The translations under genes were made by a program, and so were the position numbers. From Ramlibacter tataouinensis (lineage in GTDB: Bacteria; Pseudomonadota; Gammaproteobacteria; Burkholderiales; Burkholderiaceae_C), in NCBI RefSeq assembly GCF_001580455.1, contig NZ_CP010951.1:4117001-4181000 (forward strand): 64,000 nucleotides of DNA, in the 5' to 3' direction. Under the pieces are notes generated by a model, which worked only from the letters and a program-made list of their open reading frames with translations, made no database searches and had not been told where the DNA came from. This document shows, one piece after another, positions 20,761 to 30,583 of this stretch (position 1 is its first letter; every line of letters starts with the position of its first letter).

Positions 20761-22752
20761 ATGAAGACAGCTCACCGCCTGACCTGCGCACTTGGCCTGA
20801 TCGCCAGCGTGTACGCACCCGCATGGGCCCAGCAGCAACAGCAACCGAAGGACGCCACGGAAGCCACGCGCGTGGCCCAGCAGGCCCAGCTTGCCACGCT
20901 GCCGATGGCCGATCGGCAGGCTTTCGAGGACGCGACCCGCGGCCTGGTCGAGCCGCTGGGCGATGCGGTGATCAACGGCGCCAACGGCCGGACCATCTGG
21001 ACGCTCAAGGGCTACGAGTTCCTGCAGAAATCGCAGGCGCCTGGGACCGTGCACCCCGGACTGTGGCGCCACGCCCAGCTCAACATGAACAATGGCCTGT
21101 TCAAGGTGACGGACCGCGTCTGGCAGCTGCGCGGCTTTGACATCGCCAACATGACCATCATCGAGGGGAACAAGGGCCTCATCGTGATCGACCCGCTGCT
21201 GTCCACCGAGGTGGCACAGGCGGCGATGGAGCTGTATTTCAAGCACCGGCCCAAGCGGCCGGTGGTGGCGGTGATCTACTCCCACAGCCACGTCGACCAT
21301 TTCGGCGGCGTGCGCGGCGTCGTCGACCAGAAGGAGGTGGACGCAGGCAAGGTCAGCATCTGGGCGCCGGCCGGATTCATGGCCGAGGCTATCGGCGAGA
21401 ACGTCATCGCCGGCAATGCCATGTCGCGGCGAGCGCACTACCAGTTCGGCCAGATGATTCCGCGCGGCGAGCGCGGCCAGGTCGATGCCGGCCTGGGCAA
21501 GGGCCTCGCGGCCGGCAGCATCACGCTGATCGCACCGACGCGCCTGATCGAGAAGCCGGTGGAGAAGCATCGCATCGACGGCGTCGACATCGTGTTCGAG
21601 ATGGCGCCCGGTGCAGAGGCGCCGTCTCAGTTCATCATGCACTACCCGCAGTTCAAGGTGCTGAACATGGCGGAAATCGGCACCCAGAACTTCCACAACC
21701 TGCTGCCGATGCGCGGCGCGCTGGTGCGCGACCCGCTGGCCTGGTCCAAGTACCTGGATGGCGCCTTGCAGCGCTACGGCGCCGGCACCGACATCGTGAT
21801 CGCCCAGCATCAGTGGCCGGTCTGGGGCCATGACCGGGTCCAGAACTACCTCGGCAAGCAGCGTGATGCCTACAAGTACTTGCACGACCAGGCCCTGCGC
21901 CTGTTGAACCACGGCTACACGGGCGAGGAGCTGGCCGACATGGTCCAGCTGCCCGCGAGCCTGCAAAGCGAGTGGTCGGTGCATTCGCACTACGGCAGCC
22001 TCAAGAACAACTTGAAAGCCATCTACCAGCGCTACCTGGGCTATTACGACGGCAACCCGGCCAACCTCGATCGCCTGCCGCCGGTGGAGAGCGCGCGCAA
22101 GACCGTCCAGTACATGGGCGGCGCACAAGCCGTGCTGGCCAAGGCGCGCGACGACTATGCGCGCGGCGAGTACCGCTGGGTGGCGCAGCTGGCTTCGCAG
22201 CTGGTGTTTGCCGACCCGGCCAACCAGGAGGCGCGCCAGCTTGGCGCCGACGCACTCGAGCAGCTGGGCTACCAGAGCGAGTCGGCTACCGCGCGCAACG
22301 CCTACCTGCAGGGTGCCATGGAACTTCGTGAAGGCATGCCGAAAACGCTTGGCGCCGTGACGGCCAGCCCCGATGCGATCCGCGCCATGCCGCTCGAGAT
22401 GTTCTTTGATTACCTCGGCATCCGCCTGAACGGCCCGAAGGCCGCGGGCAAGGCGGCGGTGCTGAACTGGCGTTTCACCGACACCAAGGAAGACGCCGTG
22501 CTGCGCCTGCAGAACAGCACCCTGAGCGCCTCCATGAAGGCGCAGGCGCCCAACGCTGACGCCACGCTCACGCTGACTCGGGCCACGCTGGACGCGATCT
22601 CGCTGCAGCAGCTCACCTTCCCGAAGGCCATCGAGAGCGGTGCGATCACCGTCAGCGGCAACAAGGCCAAGGTGTTCGAAGTGCTGGGCCTGCTCGACAC
22701 CTTCCCGCGCATGTTCCCCCTGGTCGAGCCGCGCGCGGCCATCGCACCCTGA
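20761..22752 (+). CDS. sdsA: SdsA-type alkylsulfatase (metallo-beta-lactamase fold)
   Basis: This type III sulfatase hydrolyses primary alkyl sulfates such as dodecyl sulfate to the alcohol and sulfate. The product is 663 residues from ATG 20761 with a Sec signal peptide (cleavage near AWAQ), so it is periplasmic. The zinc-binding motif is H175-S-H177-V-D179-H180 (HSHSHVDHFGG); further metal ligands are expected in the AEIGTQNFHN and QHQWPVWGHD regions. A dimerisation segment and a C-terminal SCP2-like domain (about 540-655) follow, as in SdsA1. This class does not need formylglycine. It heads an operon that also encodes enzymes for oxidising the released alcohol. Confidence 0.93.
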   Translation: MKTAHRLTCALGLIASVYAPAWAQQQQQPKDATEATRVAQQAQLATLPMADRQAFEDATRGLVEPLGDAVINGANGRTIWTLKGYEFLQKSQAPGTVHPGLWRHAQLNMNNGLFKVTDRVWQLRGFDIANMTIIEGNKGLIVIDPLLSTEVAQAAMELYFKHRPKRPVVAVIYSHSHVDHFGGVRGVVDQKEVDAGKVSIWAPAGFMAEAIGENVIAGNAMSRRAHYQFGQMIPRGERGQVDAGLGKGLAAGSITLIAPTRLIEKPVEKHRIDGVDIVFEMAPGAEAPSQFIMHYPQFKVLNMAEIGTQNFHNLLPMRGALVRDPLAWSKYLDGALQRYGAGTDIVIAQHQWPVWGHDRVQNYLGKQRDAYKYLHDQALRLLNHGYTGEELADMVQLPASLQSEWSVHSHYGSLKNNLKAIYQRYLGYYDGNPANLDRLPPVESARKTVQYMGGAQAVLAKARDDYARGEYRWVAQLASQLVFADPANQEARQLGADALEQLGYQSESATARNAYLQGAMELREGMPKTLGAVTASPDAIRAMPLEMFFDYLGIRLNGPKAAGKAAVLNWRFTDTKEDAVLRLQNSTLSASMKAQAPNADATLTLTRATLDAISLQQLTFPKAIESGAITVSGNKAKVFEVLGLLDTFPRMFPLVEPRAAIAP

Positions 22753-22769
22753 GGCACACCGGGAGCGAC

Positions 22770-24383
22770 ATGATGAGCGAGACTTTCGACTACATCGTCG
22801 TGGGCGCCGGCTCCGCCGGCTGCGTGCTGGCGGGCCGCCTGAGCGAAGACCCAAGCGTGCGCGTGCTTCTTCTCGAAGCCGGCGGGCCGGACAACAGCGT
22901 GCTGATCCACGCGCCGGCCGGCGTGGTGGCGATGATGCCGACCAGGATCAACAACTGGGCCTACAAGACCGTGGCGCAGCCGGGCCTGAACGGGCGGCAG
23001 GGCTACCAGCCGCGCGGACGCACGCTGGGTGGCTCCAGCTCGATCAACGCCATGCTCTATGTGCGCGGCCACCGCTGGGACTACGACCACTGGGCCGGGC
23101 TCGGCAATGCCGGGTGGGGCTACGAGGACGTGCTGCCCTATTTCAAGCGCGCCGAGCACAACGAGACCCACACCAGCTGCAGCTTCCACGGCCAGGGCGG
23201 GCCGCTCAACGTGGCCGAGGTCCTGGAGCCGAGCGACTTCAACCAGCGCTTCCTGCGCGCCGCGAAGCAGCGCGGCCTGCGCCTGAATCCGGACTACAAC
23301 GGTGAGGACCAAGAGGGCGCCTTCATGTACCAGGTGACGCAGCGCAAGGGCGAGCGCTGCAGCGCCGCCAAGGCGTACCTCACGCCCAACCTGAAACGCA
23401 GCAACCTCAAGGTCGTCACCCGCGCCACCACGGAGCGTGTGCTGATCGAGAACGGTCGCGCGGTGGGCGTGCAGGCGCACGTGGACGGGCGCTCGCAGAC
23501 CTTCACGGCCCGCCGCGAGGTCATCCTCAGCGCGGGCGCCTTCGGCTCGCCGCAGATCCTGATGCTTTCGGGCATCGGGCCGGGCGCGGGGCTGCAGGCC
23601 AAGGGGGTGTCCACCAAGGTCGACCTGCCGGGCGTGGGCGCGAACCTGCAGGACCACATCGACTACGTCTTCACCTATCGCACCCGCAGCAACACGGAGA
23701 CCTTCGGCGTGTCCGTGTCCGGCGGGATGAAGGTGATCAAGGGCATCGGCCAGTGGAAGAACCACCGCTCGGGCCCGCTCACGACACCCTTCGCGGAGTC
23801 CGGCGCCTTCCTGCGCAGCCAGCCGGAGGTCGCGGTCCCCGACATCCAGCTGGTGTTCGTGCAGGCCATCGTCGACGACCATGCCCGCAAGGCCCACCTT
23901 GGCCACGGCTTCAGCTGCCATGTGACGGTGTTGCGCCCGAAGGGGGCGGGGGACGTAGGGCTGGCCAGCAGCAACCCGTTCGATGCGCCTCTCATCAACC
24001 CGCGCTTCCTGGAGGACCCGCGCGACCTGGACCTGCTGGTACGGGGCGCCGGGCTGCAGCGCGCCATCCTGGACGCGCCCGCCTTCGACGACGTGCGCGG
24101 CAAGCCGCTGTATGCGCTGGACCAGTCCGACCGCAAGGCGGTGGAGCGCGACATCCGCAACCGCGCCGACACCCAGTACCACCCCGTGGGCACCTGCAAG
24201 ATGGGCAGCGACCGCATGGCGGTGGTGGACGAGCGGCTGCGTGTCCGCGGCGTGGATCGCCTGCGCGTGGCTGACGCCTCGATCATGCCCACGCTGATCG
24301 GCGGCAACACCAACGCCCCCACGATCATGATCGGCGAGAAGGCGGCCGACATGATCCGCGCCGATGCCGGCGCGATGGCGTGA
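22770..24383 (+). CDS. GMC-family FAD alcohol dehydrogenase
   Basis: The product is 537 residues. The N-terminal FAD-binding motif is DYIVVGAGSAGCVLAGRL with LLLEAGG. GMC signature 1 is at GRTLGGSSSINAMLYVRG and signature 2 at GAFGSPQILMLSGIGP. The active-site His is in YHPVGTCKMGSD and the C-terminal FAD block is GGNTNAPTIMIGEKAADMI. It resembles AlkJ and choline dehydrogenases. Its place 17 bp after the alkylsulfatase gene suggests it oxidises the released long-chain alcohol to the aldehyde. The substrate is inferred from context. Confidence 0.9.
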   Translation: MMSETFDYIVVGAGSAGCVLAGRLSEDPSVRVLLLEAGGPDNSVLIHAPAGVVAMMPTRINNWAYKTVAQPGLNGRQGYQPRGRTLGGSSSINAMLYVRGHRWDYDHWAGLGNAGWGYEDVLPYFKRAEHNETHTSCSFHGQGGPLNVAEVLEPSDFNQRFLRAAKQRGLRLNPDYNGEDQEGAFMYQVTQRKGERCSAAKAYLTPNLKRSNLKVVTRATTERVLIENGRAVGVQAHVDGRSQTFTARREVILSAGAFGSPQILMLSGIGPGAGLQAKGVSTKVDLPGVGANLQDHIDYVFTYRTRSNTETFGVSVSGGMKVIKGIGQWKNHRSGPLTTPFAESGAFLRSQPEVAVPDIQLVFVQAIVDDHARKAHLGHGFSCHVTVLRPKGAGDVGLASSNPFDAPLINPRFLEDPRDLDLLVRGAGLQRAILDAPAFDDVRGKPLYALDQSDRKAVERDIRNRADTQYHPVGTCKMGSDRMAVVDERLRVRGVDRLRVADASIMPTLIGGNTNAPTIMIGEKAADMIRADAGAMA

Positions 24384-24409
24384 CTTTCAAATATCAAGGA
24401 TCTCTCAAG

Positions 24410-26038
24410 ATGAACGGACTCATGCAGCAGCAGCAGTTGCTGATCTCCTCGCTGTTGACGCACGCCGAGCGCCACCACGGCGACCAGCAGATCGTGTCCC
24501 GGCGCGTCGAAGGTGACGTGCACCGCTATGCCTTCCGCGACCTGGTTGCCCGTTCGCGCCGCGCTGCCAACGCCATGACGGCGCTCGGCGCCAGGTTCGG
24601 CGACCGCGTCGCGACGCTGGCCTGGAACGGCTACCGCCACATGGAGCTGTACTACGCCGTCTGCGGCATGGGGGCGGTGATTCACACGATGAATCCGCGC
24701 CTGCATCCCGACCAGGTGGTGTGGATCGCGGACCACGCCGAAGACCAGGTGCTGTGCTTCGACATGACCTTCCTGCCCCTGGTCGAAGCCATCGCCGGCC
24801 GGGTCAAGACGATCAAGCATTTCGTGGCGATGACCAGCCGGGAGCACATGCCCGCCAGCAGCAAGATCCCGAACCTGCTGTGCTATGAGGACCTGCTGGA
24901 CGCGGCCTCCGACCGGTTCGACTGGCCGGTGTTCGACGAGAACACCGCCTCCTGCCTGTGCTACACCTCGGGCACCACCGGCAACCCCAAGGGGGTGCTC
25001 TACAGCCATCGCTCCACGGTGCTGCACACCTATGCGGCTGCGCTGCCCGACAGCCTGAACTGCTCGGCGCGCGACACCATCCTGCCCGTGGTGCCGATGT
25101 TCCATGTCAACGCCTGGAGCCTGCCCTACATCGCCTGCATGGTCGGTGCCAAGATGGTGTTTCCCGGGCCGCACCTGGACGGCAAGAGCCTGCACGATCT
25201 GTTCGAGAGCGAAGGCGTCACGCTTTCGGCCGGCGTGCCGACCGTATGGCAGGCGCTGCTGGCGCACATGGAGGCCAACGGCCTCAAGTTCAGCACCATG
25301 CGCCGGACCGTCATCGGCGGCTCGGCGTGCCCGCCGGCCATGATGAAGGCCTTCCAGGAGCGCTACGACGTGCAGGTGCTGCACGCCTGGGGCATGACGG
25401 AGCTGAGCCCGCTGGGCACGGCCTGCACGCTGAAGGCGAAGCAGGTGGAGCTTCCGCGCGAGGAACGCTATGCGATCCAGGCCAAGCAGGGTCGCGTGGT
25501 GTTCGGGGTCGACATGAAGATCGTGGACCCCGACGGCAAGGAGCTGCCGCGCGACGGCAAGGCCTCGGGCGAACTGCTGGTGCGGGGGCCCTGGATCATC
25601 AGCGAGTATTTCAAGGGCGAGGGCGGCCAGCCGCTCGTGGACGGGTGGTTCCCGACCGGCGACGTGGCCACCATCGATACCGACGGCTTCATGCAGATCA
25701 CCGACCGGAGCAAGGACGTGATCAAGAGCGGCGGCGAATGGATCGGCTCGATCGACCTGGAGAACATCGCGATGGCGCATCCGGCCGTGGCCATGGCCGC
25801 GTGCATCGGCGCCCGGCACCCCAAGTGGGACGAGCGCCCGCTGCTGGTGGTGGTGAAAAAGCCGGGGGCCGAGCTCACCCGCGACGCGCTGATCGCCTTC
25901 TACGAGGGCAAGATCGCCAAGTGGTGGACGCCCGACGACGTCGTCTTCGTCGACGCCATCCCGCTGGGCGCCACCGGTAAGATGCAGAAGAACAAGCTGC
26001 GCGAGCAGTTCAAGGACCACCGGCTGCCGACAGCCTGA
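24410..26038 (+). CDS. Fatty-acyl-CoA synthetase (AMP-forming)
   Basis: The product is 542 residues of the ANL superfamily, activating a carboxylic acid with ATP and CoA. Motifs: CYTSGTTGNPKGVLYSH (about 193-209), HAWGMTELSPLG, GWFPTGDVATID, and the C-terminal catalytic Lys in GATGKMQKNKL. It resembles AlkK-type medium/long-chain ligases. ATG 24410 follows AAGGA at good spacing; the frame is open to GTG 24380, overlapping the previous gene. It sits between the alcohol and aldehyde dehydrogenases and would feed the fatty acid into beta-oxidation. Confidence 0.9.
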   Translation: MNGLMQQQQLLISSLLTHAERHHGDQQIVSRRVEGDVHRYAFRDLVARSRRAANAMTALGARFGDRVATLAWNGYRHMELYYAVCGMGAVIHTMNPRLHPDQVVWIADHAEDQVLCFDMTFLPLVEAIAGRVKTIKHFVAMTSREHMPASSKIPNLLCYEDLLDAASDRFDWPVFDENTASCLCYTSGTTGNPKGVLYSHRSTVLHTYAAALPDSLNCSARDTILPVVPMFHVNAWSLPYIACMVGAKMVFPGPHLDGKSLHDLFESEGVTLSAGVPTVWQALLAHMEANGLKFSTMRRTVIGGSACPPAMMKAFQERYDVQVLHAWGMTELSPLGTACTLKAKQVELPREERYAIQAKQGRVVFGVDMKIVDPDGKELPRDGKASGELLVRGPWIISEYFKGEGGQPLVDGWFPTGDVATIDTDGFMQITDRSKDVIKSGGEWIGSIDLENIAMAHPAVAMAACIGARHPKWDERPLLVVVKKPGAELTRDALIAFYEGKIAKWWTPDDVVFVDAIPLGATGKMQKNKLREQFKDHRLPTA

Positions 26039-26053
26039 GGAGACGAGGCAAGC

Positions 26054-27508
26054 ATGAACGACCGTACGATCACCGTGGACGCGCAGGCGCGCATCGCCGA
26101 ACTCTTCAGCGAGCAGCGGGAGGCGTTCGATGCGCAGCCGTACCCGTCCGCCCAGGAGCGCCGCCAGCACCTGCGGGCGCTGAAGAAGCAGCTGGCGCGC
26201 TACCAGGACGTGCTGGCCGACGCCATCAGCCAGGACTTCGGCGGCCGCTCCCACGCCGAGTCCAAGATGCTCGACGTCCTGCCCACCACGCTGGAAATCA
26301 ACCACGCCATCCGCCATGTGGCACGCTGGATGAAGCCCAGCCGCCGTGCCACCGAGCTGCTGTTCCTCAGCAACAGCCTGCGCGTGACCTACCAGCCCAA
26401 GGGCGTGGTGGGCGTGATCGCCACCTGGAACTTCCCGCTCTACCTGTCGCTGGGCCCGCTGGCCGCGGCCCTGGCGGCGGGCAACCGCGTGATGCTCAAG
26501 ATGCCCGAGGTCACGCCGGCCACGAACGCGGTGCTGCGGCAGATGCTGGGCGAGGTCTTCAGCGAGGACCACGTCGCCCTGGTCGGCGGAGAACTCGCCG
26601 ATCCCGGCGCTTTCACCGCGCTGCCGTTCGATCACATCGTGTTCACGGGCTCGCCCGCGGTCGGCCGCATCGTCATGCGCCAGGCGGCGGAGAACCTGAC
26701 GCCGGTGACGCTGGAGCTGGGCGGCAAGTCGCCGGCCCTGGTGATGCGCGACTACCCGATCGGCGAGGCGGCCGCCCGCGTGGCGCATGGCAAGGCCACC
26801 AACTGCGGCCAGATCTGCGTGGCGCCCGACTATGCGCTGGTACCCCAGGAGCATGTCCCGGAGTTCGTCGCCAAGGTGAAGTCCGCCTTCCAGCGCATGT
26901 ATGGCAGCCAGACCACCGGCAACGAGGAGTACACCGCCATCTCCAGCGATCGACACGCCGCGCGCATCCGGGCGCTGCTGGACGATGCGCGGGCCAAGGG
27001 CGCCACGGTGACCGCCTGCGCCGCGGGGGATGACGGGCGCCAGATGCCGCTGCAGATCGTCACCGGCTGCACGCCGGACATGGCGCTGATGCGCGAGGAG
27101 ATCTTCGGGCCGGTGCTGCCGGTGGTGCCCTACAGCACGCACGAGGAGGCGATCGAATTCATCCGCAGCCGGCCGCGTCCGCTGGCCCTGTACTGCTTCA
27201 GCCATGACGCGGCGGCGCGCGCCGAGGTGCTGCGCCGCACGCATTCGGGCGGTGTGACGATCAACGACTGGGCCTGGCACGTGGTCAACCACGACGCGCC
27301 CTTTGGCGGCATCGGCAACTCGGGCATGGGCACCTACCACGGCGTCGAGGGCTTTCGCGAGCTCTCGCATGCGCGCACGGTTTTCAAGCGGCATCGCTGG
27401 TTCCCGATCGGCCTGTTCTACCCGCCGTACGGCAACTTCGCGCAGCGCCTGACGATGAAGCTGTTCCTCGGCGAGGCGGATCCGGCAGTCAGGCGGCCAG
27501 TCCGCTGA
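26054..27508 (+). CDS. Aldehyde dehydrogenase (fatty or coniferyl-aldehyde type)
   Basis: The product is 484 residues of the NAD(P)-dependent ALDH superfamily. The catalytic Glu is in TLELGGKSP and the nucleophilic Cys in TNCGQICVAPDY. The N-terminal part (FSEQREAFDAQPYPSAQERRQHL) and the hydrophobic tail (RWFPIGLFYPPYG) are like the membrane-associated fatty-aldehyde and coniferyl-aldehyde subgroup. It starts 15 bp after the acyl-CoA synthetase gene. In this operon it most likely converts the fatty aldehyde to the acid. Confidence 0.9.
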   Translation: MNDRTITVDAQARIAELFSEQREAFDAQPYPSAQERRQHLRALKKQLARYQDVLADAISQDFGGRSHAESKMLDVLPTTLEINHAIRHVARWMKPSRRATELLFLSNSLRVTYQPKGVVGVIATWNFPLYLSLGPLAAALAAGNRVMLKMPEVTPATNAVLRQMLGEVFSEDHVALVGGELADPGAFTALPFDHIVFTGSPAVGRIVMRQAAENLTPVTLELGGKSPALVMRDYPIGEAAARVAHGKATNCGQICVAPDYALVPQEHVPEFVAKVKSAFQRMYGSQTTGNEEYTAISSDRHAARIRALLDDARAKGATVTACAAGDDGRQMPLQIVTGCTPDMALMREEIFGPVLPVVPYSTHEEAIEFIRSRPRPLALYCFSHDAAARAEVLRRTHSGGVTINDWAWHVVNHDAPFGGIGNSGMGTYHGVEGFRELSHARTVFKRHRWFPIGLFYPPYGNFAQRLTMKLFLGEADPAVRRPVR

Positions 27509-27580
27509 CGCGCCCCGGCTCACGTTTCTCAACTGTTTTCGTTTCGCCCCTGGACCGCCAGGGGCGTGGGATCACTCACG

Positions 27581-28714
27581 ATGCAACGACGCAATTTCAT
27601 CTTCAGCGCAGCCGCCGCGATGACCGGCTCCGCGGCAGTCGCGGCCCGGACGGAACCCGGAGTCAGCGACAAGGAAGTTCTGCTGGGCCAGAGCGTGGTC
27701 TCCAGCGGCCCGCTGGGCGTGGGCGCGCTGGCCATGCAAGGCGGCATGAGGGTCGCGTTCAGCGAAGCCAACGCCCGGGGCGGCGTGGCCGGACGCCAGC
27801 TGCGCGTGGTGTCGCTGGACGACGGCCTCGATCCTGCACGGGCGGCCGCCAACTACAAGGCGCTGCTGCAGGAGCACCAGGTCTTCGCCTGCGTGTTGGG
27901 GGCCGGCGCGGGAACCACCCTGGCCGGCCTGCCCGTCCTGAAGGAGGCAGGCGCGCCCCTGATCGGCACCACCGCCGTGGTCGACTCGGTGCGCGAGAAG
28001 ACCGAGGGGGTGGCCTACTACACGCGCGCCAGCCAGCAGCGCGAGTCCGATGCGCTGGTGACGCACCTGAGCACCCTGGGCATCCAGCGGCTCGCGGTGG
28101 CCCATGTGGGCACGCCCGGCGGCCTGGAAGTCCTGGGCCAGCTCGATGCCGCGGCCGCACGCCACAAACTGCGCCTGACCGGCTCGGTCGGCGTGGCGCC
28201 GGACGGCAAGAACGCCAGCGATGCCGGCAAGACGCTGGCGCGTGCAGATGCCCAGGCGGTGATCATGTTCCTCAGCGGTCCGCCGGCCGCGGAAGTGATG
28301 AAGTCGGTCTGGGCGCAGGGCGGCGCGCCCAGCTTCTACGGCATGTCGATCCTCGCGGGCGATGTGACTGCACGGTTGCTGGGTGAGCAGTCGAAGGGGC
28401 TGACGATCTCCCAGGTCACGCCGTATCCGTGGGACGCGGCCAATCCCGATGCCAACCTGTACCGCAAAGGCTGCGAGGCCGCGCAGGTGCCTGTCGGCTA
28501 CCACAGCTACGAAGGCTACGTGGCCGGCCGCGTGACGATCGAAGCACTGCGCCAGGCCGGCCGCGAGCTCACCCGCGAGCGGCTGCACGCGGTGCTTCGC
28601 AAGCTGAAGGCACGCATCGCCGGCATGGACCTGGATTTCTCCGGCGGCCGCTCGACCGGCTCGCATTTCGTCGAGCTCGTGCGGGTGCGCAACGACGGCA
28701 AGTTCGTGCGCTGA
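27581..28714 (+). CDS. ABC-type branched-chain amino-acid-like substrate-binding protein
   Basis: The product is 377 residues of the Leu/Ile/Val-binding (Peripla_BP_6) family. The N-terminus MQRRNFIFSAAAAMTGSAAVAA is a signal peptide with a twin-Arg start that may use Tat. The mature protein has the typical LLGQSVVSSGPLG start, VSLDDGLDPARAAANYKALL and SYEGYVAGRVTIEALRQAG near the end. No cognate permease or ATPase genes are adjacent. It is the last gene of the alkylsulfatase operon, 72 bp after the aldehyde dehydrogenase, and may bind the sulfate ester or its product. An in-frame GTG lies at 27566. Confidence 0.85.
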   Translation: MQRRNFIFSAAAAMTGSAAVAARTEPGVSDKEVLLGQSVVSSGPLGVGALAMQGGMRVAFSEANARGGVAGRQLRVVSLDDGLDPARAAANYKALLQEHQVFACVLGAGAGTTLAGLPVLKEAGAPLIGTTAVVDSVREKTEGVAYYTRASQQRESDALVTHLSTLGIQRLAVAHVGTPGGLEVLGQLDAAAARHKLRLTGSVGVAPDGKNASDAGKTLARADAQAVIMFLSGPPAAEVMKSVWAQGGAPSFYGMSILAGDVTARLLGEQSKGLTISQVTPYPWDAANPDANLYRKGCEAAQVPVGYHSYEGYVAGRVTIEALRQAGRELTRERLHAVLRKLKARIAGMDLDFSGGRSTGSHFVELVRVRNDGKFVR

Positions 28715-28926
28715 CGCATCCGGGATCTTTCCCGATCGCCCGCGTGCATTCGCAGCAGGCGGTGGTTGACCCGCTGCGGACGCTGGCTCGACGGCCCACG
28801 GGCACATCCGTGCCTGTTGCTCGGCGATAGGGGCCGGCGCGCGCTTCCGCTGCCTCACGTTGTTGCGCCGCCAGACGCGTATTCCTGAGCCCCATCGACG
28901 CCACGGGGTGTGGGACACTGACTTCG

Positions 28927-30471
28927 ATGTACAAGTCGGTCGCGTCCGCACAGTCGGATTCAGTGACGCGTCGTCGTTTCTTGAACGTTGTTGCGGCCTT
29001 TGCGGCGGTGCAGGCGGTCTCTTGCGGCGGTGGAGGCGGTGGCGGCGGCGGGCCCGTGGCCCCCACGCCGGAGTCATCGGGCACGCCACCACCGCCGGCA
29101 CCCATCCCGGTCCCGCCGCCCGCGCCCGCCGCCGCAGGCGCATTTCCATTGGCGATCGAGGCGGGGGGAAGGTATCTGACGGACAGGAGCGGGAATGCAT
29201 TTCCGGTCCTGGTCCGCACGGTGTGGAACATTCCGGCGCTGCCTCGAGCCGAATACCAGGCGGTCATAGACGACACCGCAGCACGTGGCTTCACCGGCAT
29301 CGAGTTCTGGCTGCACCACTTTCCCGGGAACGGCCATCCTCCGTTCGATGGGGAGGGAAACGCGCCCTTTTCGAAGAGGCTTGACGGCAGCACCTGGGAC
29401 GGCACGCTGACCTATGGCAACGCCAGCGCGGAAGCACCGGATTTCACGCAACCGAACGCGCCTTACTGGTCGAATATCGACGCGCTCATCGCTTACGCGG
29501 CGTCTCGAAATTTGATGGTGCTCTGGTTCCCTGCCTATGCAGGGTTCCTGGTGGGCTATGACGGGTGGCTCGTGGAGATGGCCGCCAACGGCACCACCAG
29601 GATGCGGTCCTACGGCGCGTGGCTTGCGAATCGCTACAAGGACACTCCGAACATCGTCTGGATGCTCGGTGGCGACTATTCGTTTGCCGACCAACCCGAG
29701 TACACGGCCGTCGAGCAAGCCTGGATCGACGGAATGCTGAGCGTTGCGGGTCAACAGAGCATCCTGTTCTCGAACGAATGGCGCAGTGAGCACATTGGCA
29801 CCGAGGAACCGGCGTTCGGCCGCTATATCAATCTCAACGGCTGCTACTCATGGAACGGCCGCACCGCTTCCATCTGCCGCCAGGGCTACGCCCACACGCC
29901 GGCGATTCCCGCTTTCCTGCAGGAGGGTCCATTCGATGAGGAAGGTCCTGACGGGAACAGCTACAACCCCTCGGCCACGCAGCCGATCCGGCGCTACAGC
30001 TGGTGGGCATGGCTGAGTGCGATCGGCGGCTACACCTTCGGCAACGGCTATGTGTGGGCGCTGAATCCCGGCTACGTGCCGCATCTGGACACCGTGCAGA
30101 CACGGCACCATTCGGTCCTGAACAGGTTCATTGGCTCCGTTGAATGGTGGACCCTCGTTCCCGATGGAATGGGCGGTATCGGGACGCTGGTGACGGCGGG
30201 CGGCGGCACGATCGACACGGACAGCTACGTCGCGGCAGCCGCCAACCCGGCCGGCACGCTGCTGGTGGCCTACCTGGGGCCGGGTCACTCCGGCGAGGTG
30301 ACGATCGACATGAAAAAAATGCGCAGCGCCACCACTGGCAGGTGGTTCGACCCGACGAGCGGCGTTTCTCAGGCTATCGGCCCCCTACCCAACAGCGGAA
30401 CGCGCACCTTCGCGCCGCCTGGCGCCAACGCCGCAGGAGACCGGGACTGGGTCCTGGTCCTGACCAGCTAG
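28927..30471 (+). CDS. DUF4038 (apiosidase-like) glycoside hydrolase lipoprotein
   Basis: The product is 514 residues. The signal peptide has a Tat-like VTRRRFLNVVAAF and ends AVSC, a lipobox, followed by a Gly run and Pro-rich linker to about residue 72. The body is a TIM-barrel of the DUF4038/apiosidase-like type: RTVWNIPALPRAEYQAVIDD, GFTGIEFWLHHFPGNG, NIVWMLGGDYS and EGPFDEEGPDGN with the likely catalytic acids. A C-terminal beta domain (about 425-514) like the collagen-binding/DUF5060-type partner follows. Polysaccharide degradation at the cell surface is likely; the sugar is unknown. It is the last gene before the suspected island boundary. Confidence 0.75.
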   Translation: MYKSVASAQSDSVTRRRFLNVVAAFAAVQAVSCGGGGGGGGGPVAPTPESSGTPPPPAPIPVPPPAPAAAGAFPLAIEAGGRYLTDRSGNAFPVLVRTVWNIPALPRAEYQAVIDDTAARGFTGIEFWLHHFPGNGHPPFDGEGNAPFSKRLDGSTWDGTLTYGNASAEAPDFTQPNAPYWSNIDALIAYAASRNLMVLWFPAYAGFLVGYDGWLVEMAANGTTRMRSYGAWLANRYKDTPNIVWMLGGDYSFADQPEYTAVEQAWIDGMLSVAGQQSILFSNEWRSEHIGTEEPAFGRYINLNGCYSWNGRTASICRQGYAHTPAIPAFLQEGPFDEEGPDGNSYNPSATQPIRRYSWWAWLSAIGGYTFGNGYVWALNPGYVPHLDTVQTRHHSVLNRFIGSVEWWTLVPDGMGGIGTLVTAGGGTIDTDSYVAAAANPAGTLLVAYLGPGHSGEVTIDMKKMRSATTGRWFDPTSGVSQAIGPLPNSGTRTFAPPGANAAGDRDWVLVLTS

Positions 30472-30484
30472 CGCCGTACCACGC

Positions 30485-30533
30485 TGGAGCAGGCGATGGG
30501 AATCGAAGCCACGTCTTGAGCTTGGGAGGTCAG
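30485..30533 (-). repeat. Decayed 3' fragment of tRNA-Gly(CCC), candidate att site
   Basis: Read on the minus strand, this is the 3' half of a tRNA-Gly(CCC): anticodon-loop side, variable loop, T arm, acceptor 3' strand and encoded CCA. It matches 50017-50066 with three substitutions and a 1-bp gap. The 5' half is absent. A same-orientation copy of a tRNA 3' end is the usual scar of integrase-mediated insertion. A decayed tandem tRNA is the alternative. Confidence 0.75.
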
Positions 30534-30583
30534 AGGAAGACTCGTTGACCACCTTGCGGAAGGCGAGGCTAAGGCCAGGAATA

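Noticed and set aside
23675..27532. Minus-strand open frame of 1285 codons
   Set aside because: It is antisense to the GMC, acyl-CoA synthetase and aldehyde dehydrogenase genes, all of which have intact catalytic motifs. The translation is low-complexity Arg/Ala/His sequence typical of high-GC shadows.
30485..30533. A second functional tRNA-Gly
   Set aside because: Only the 3' half is present; the 5' acceptor strand and D arm are missing and the T-arm side carries mismatches.
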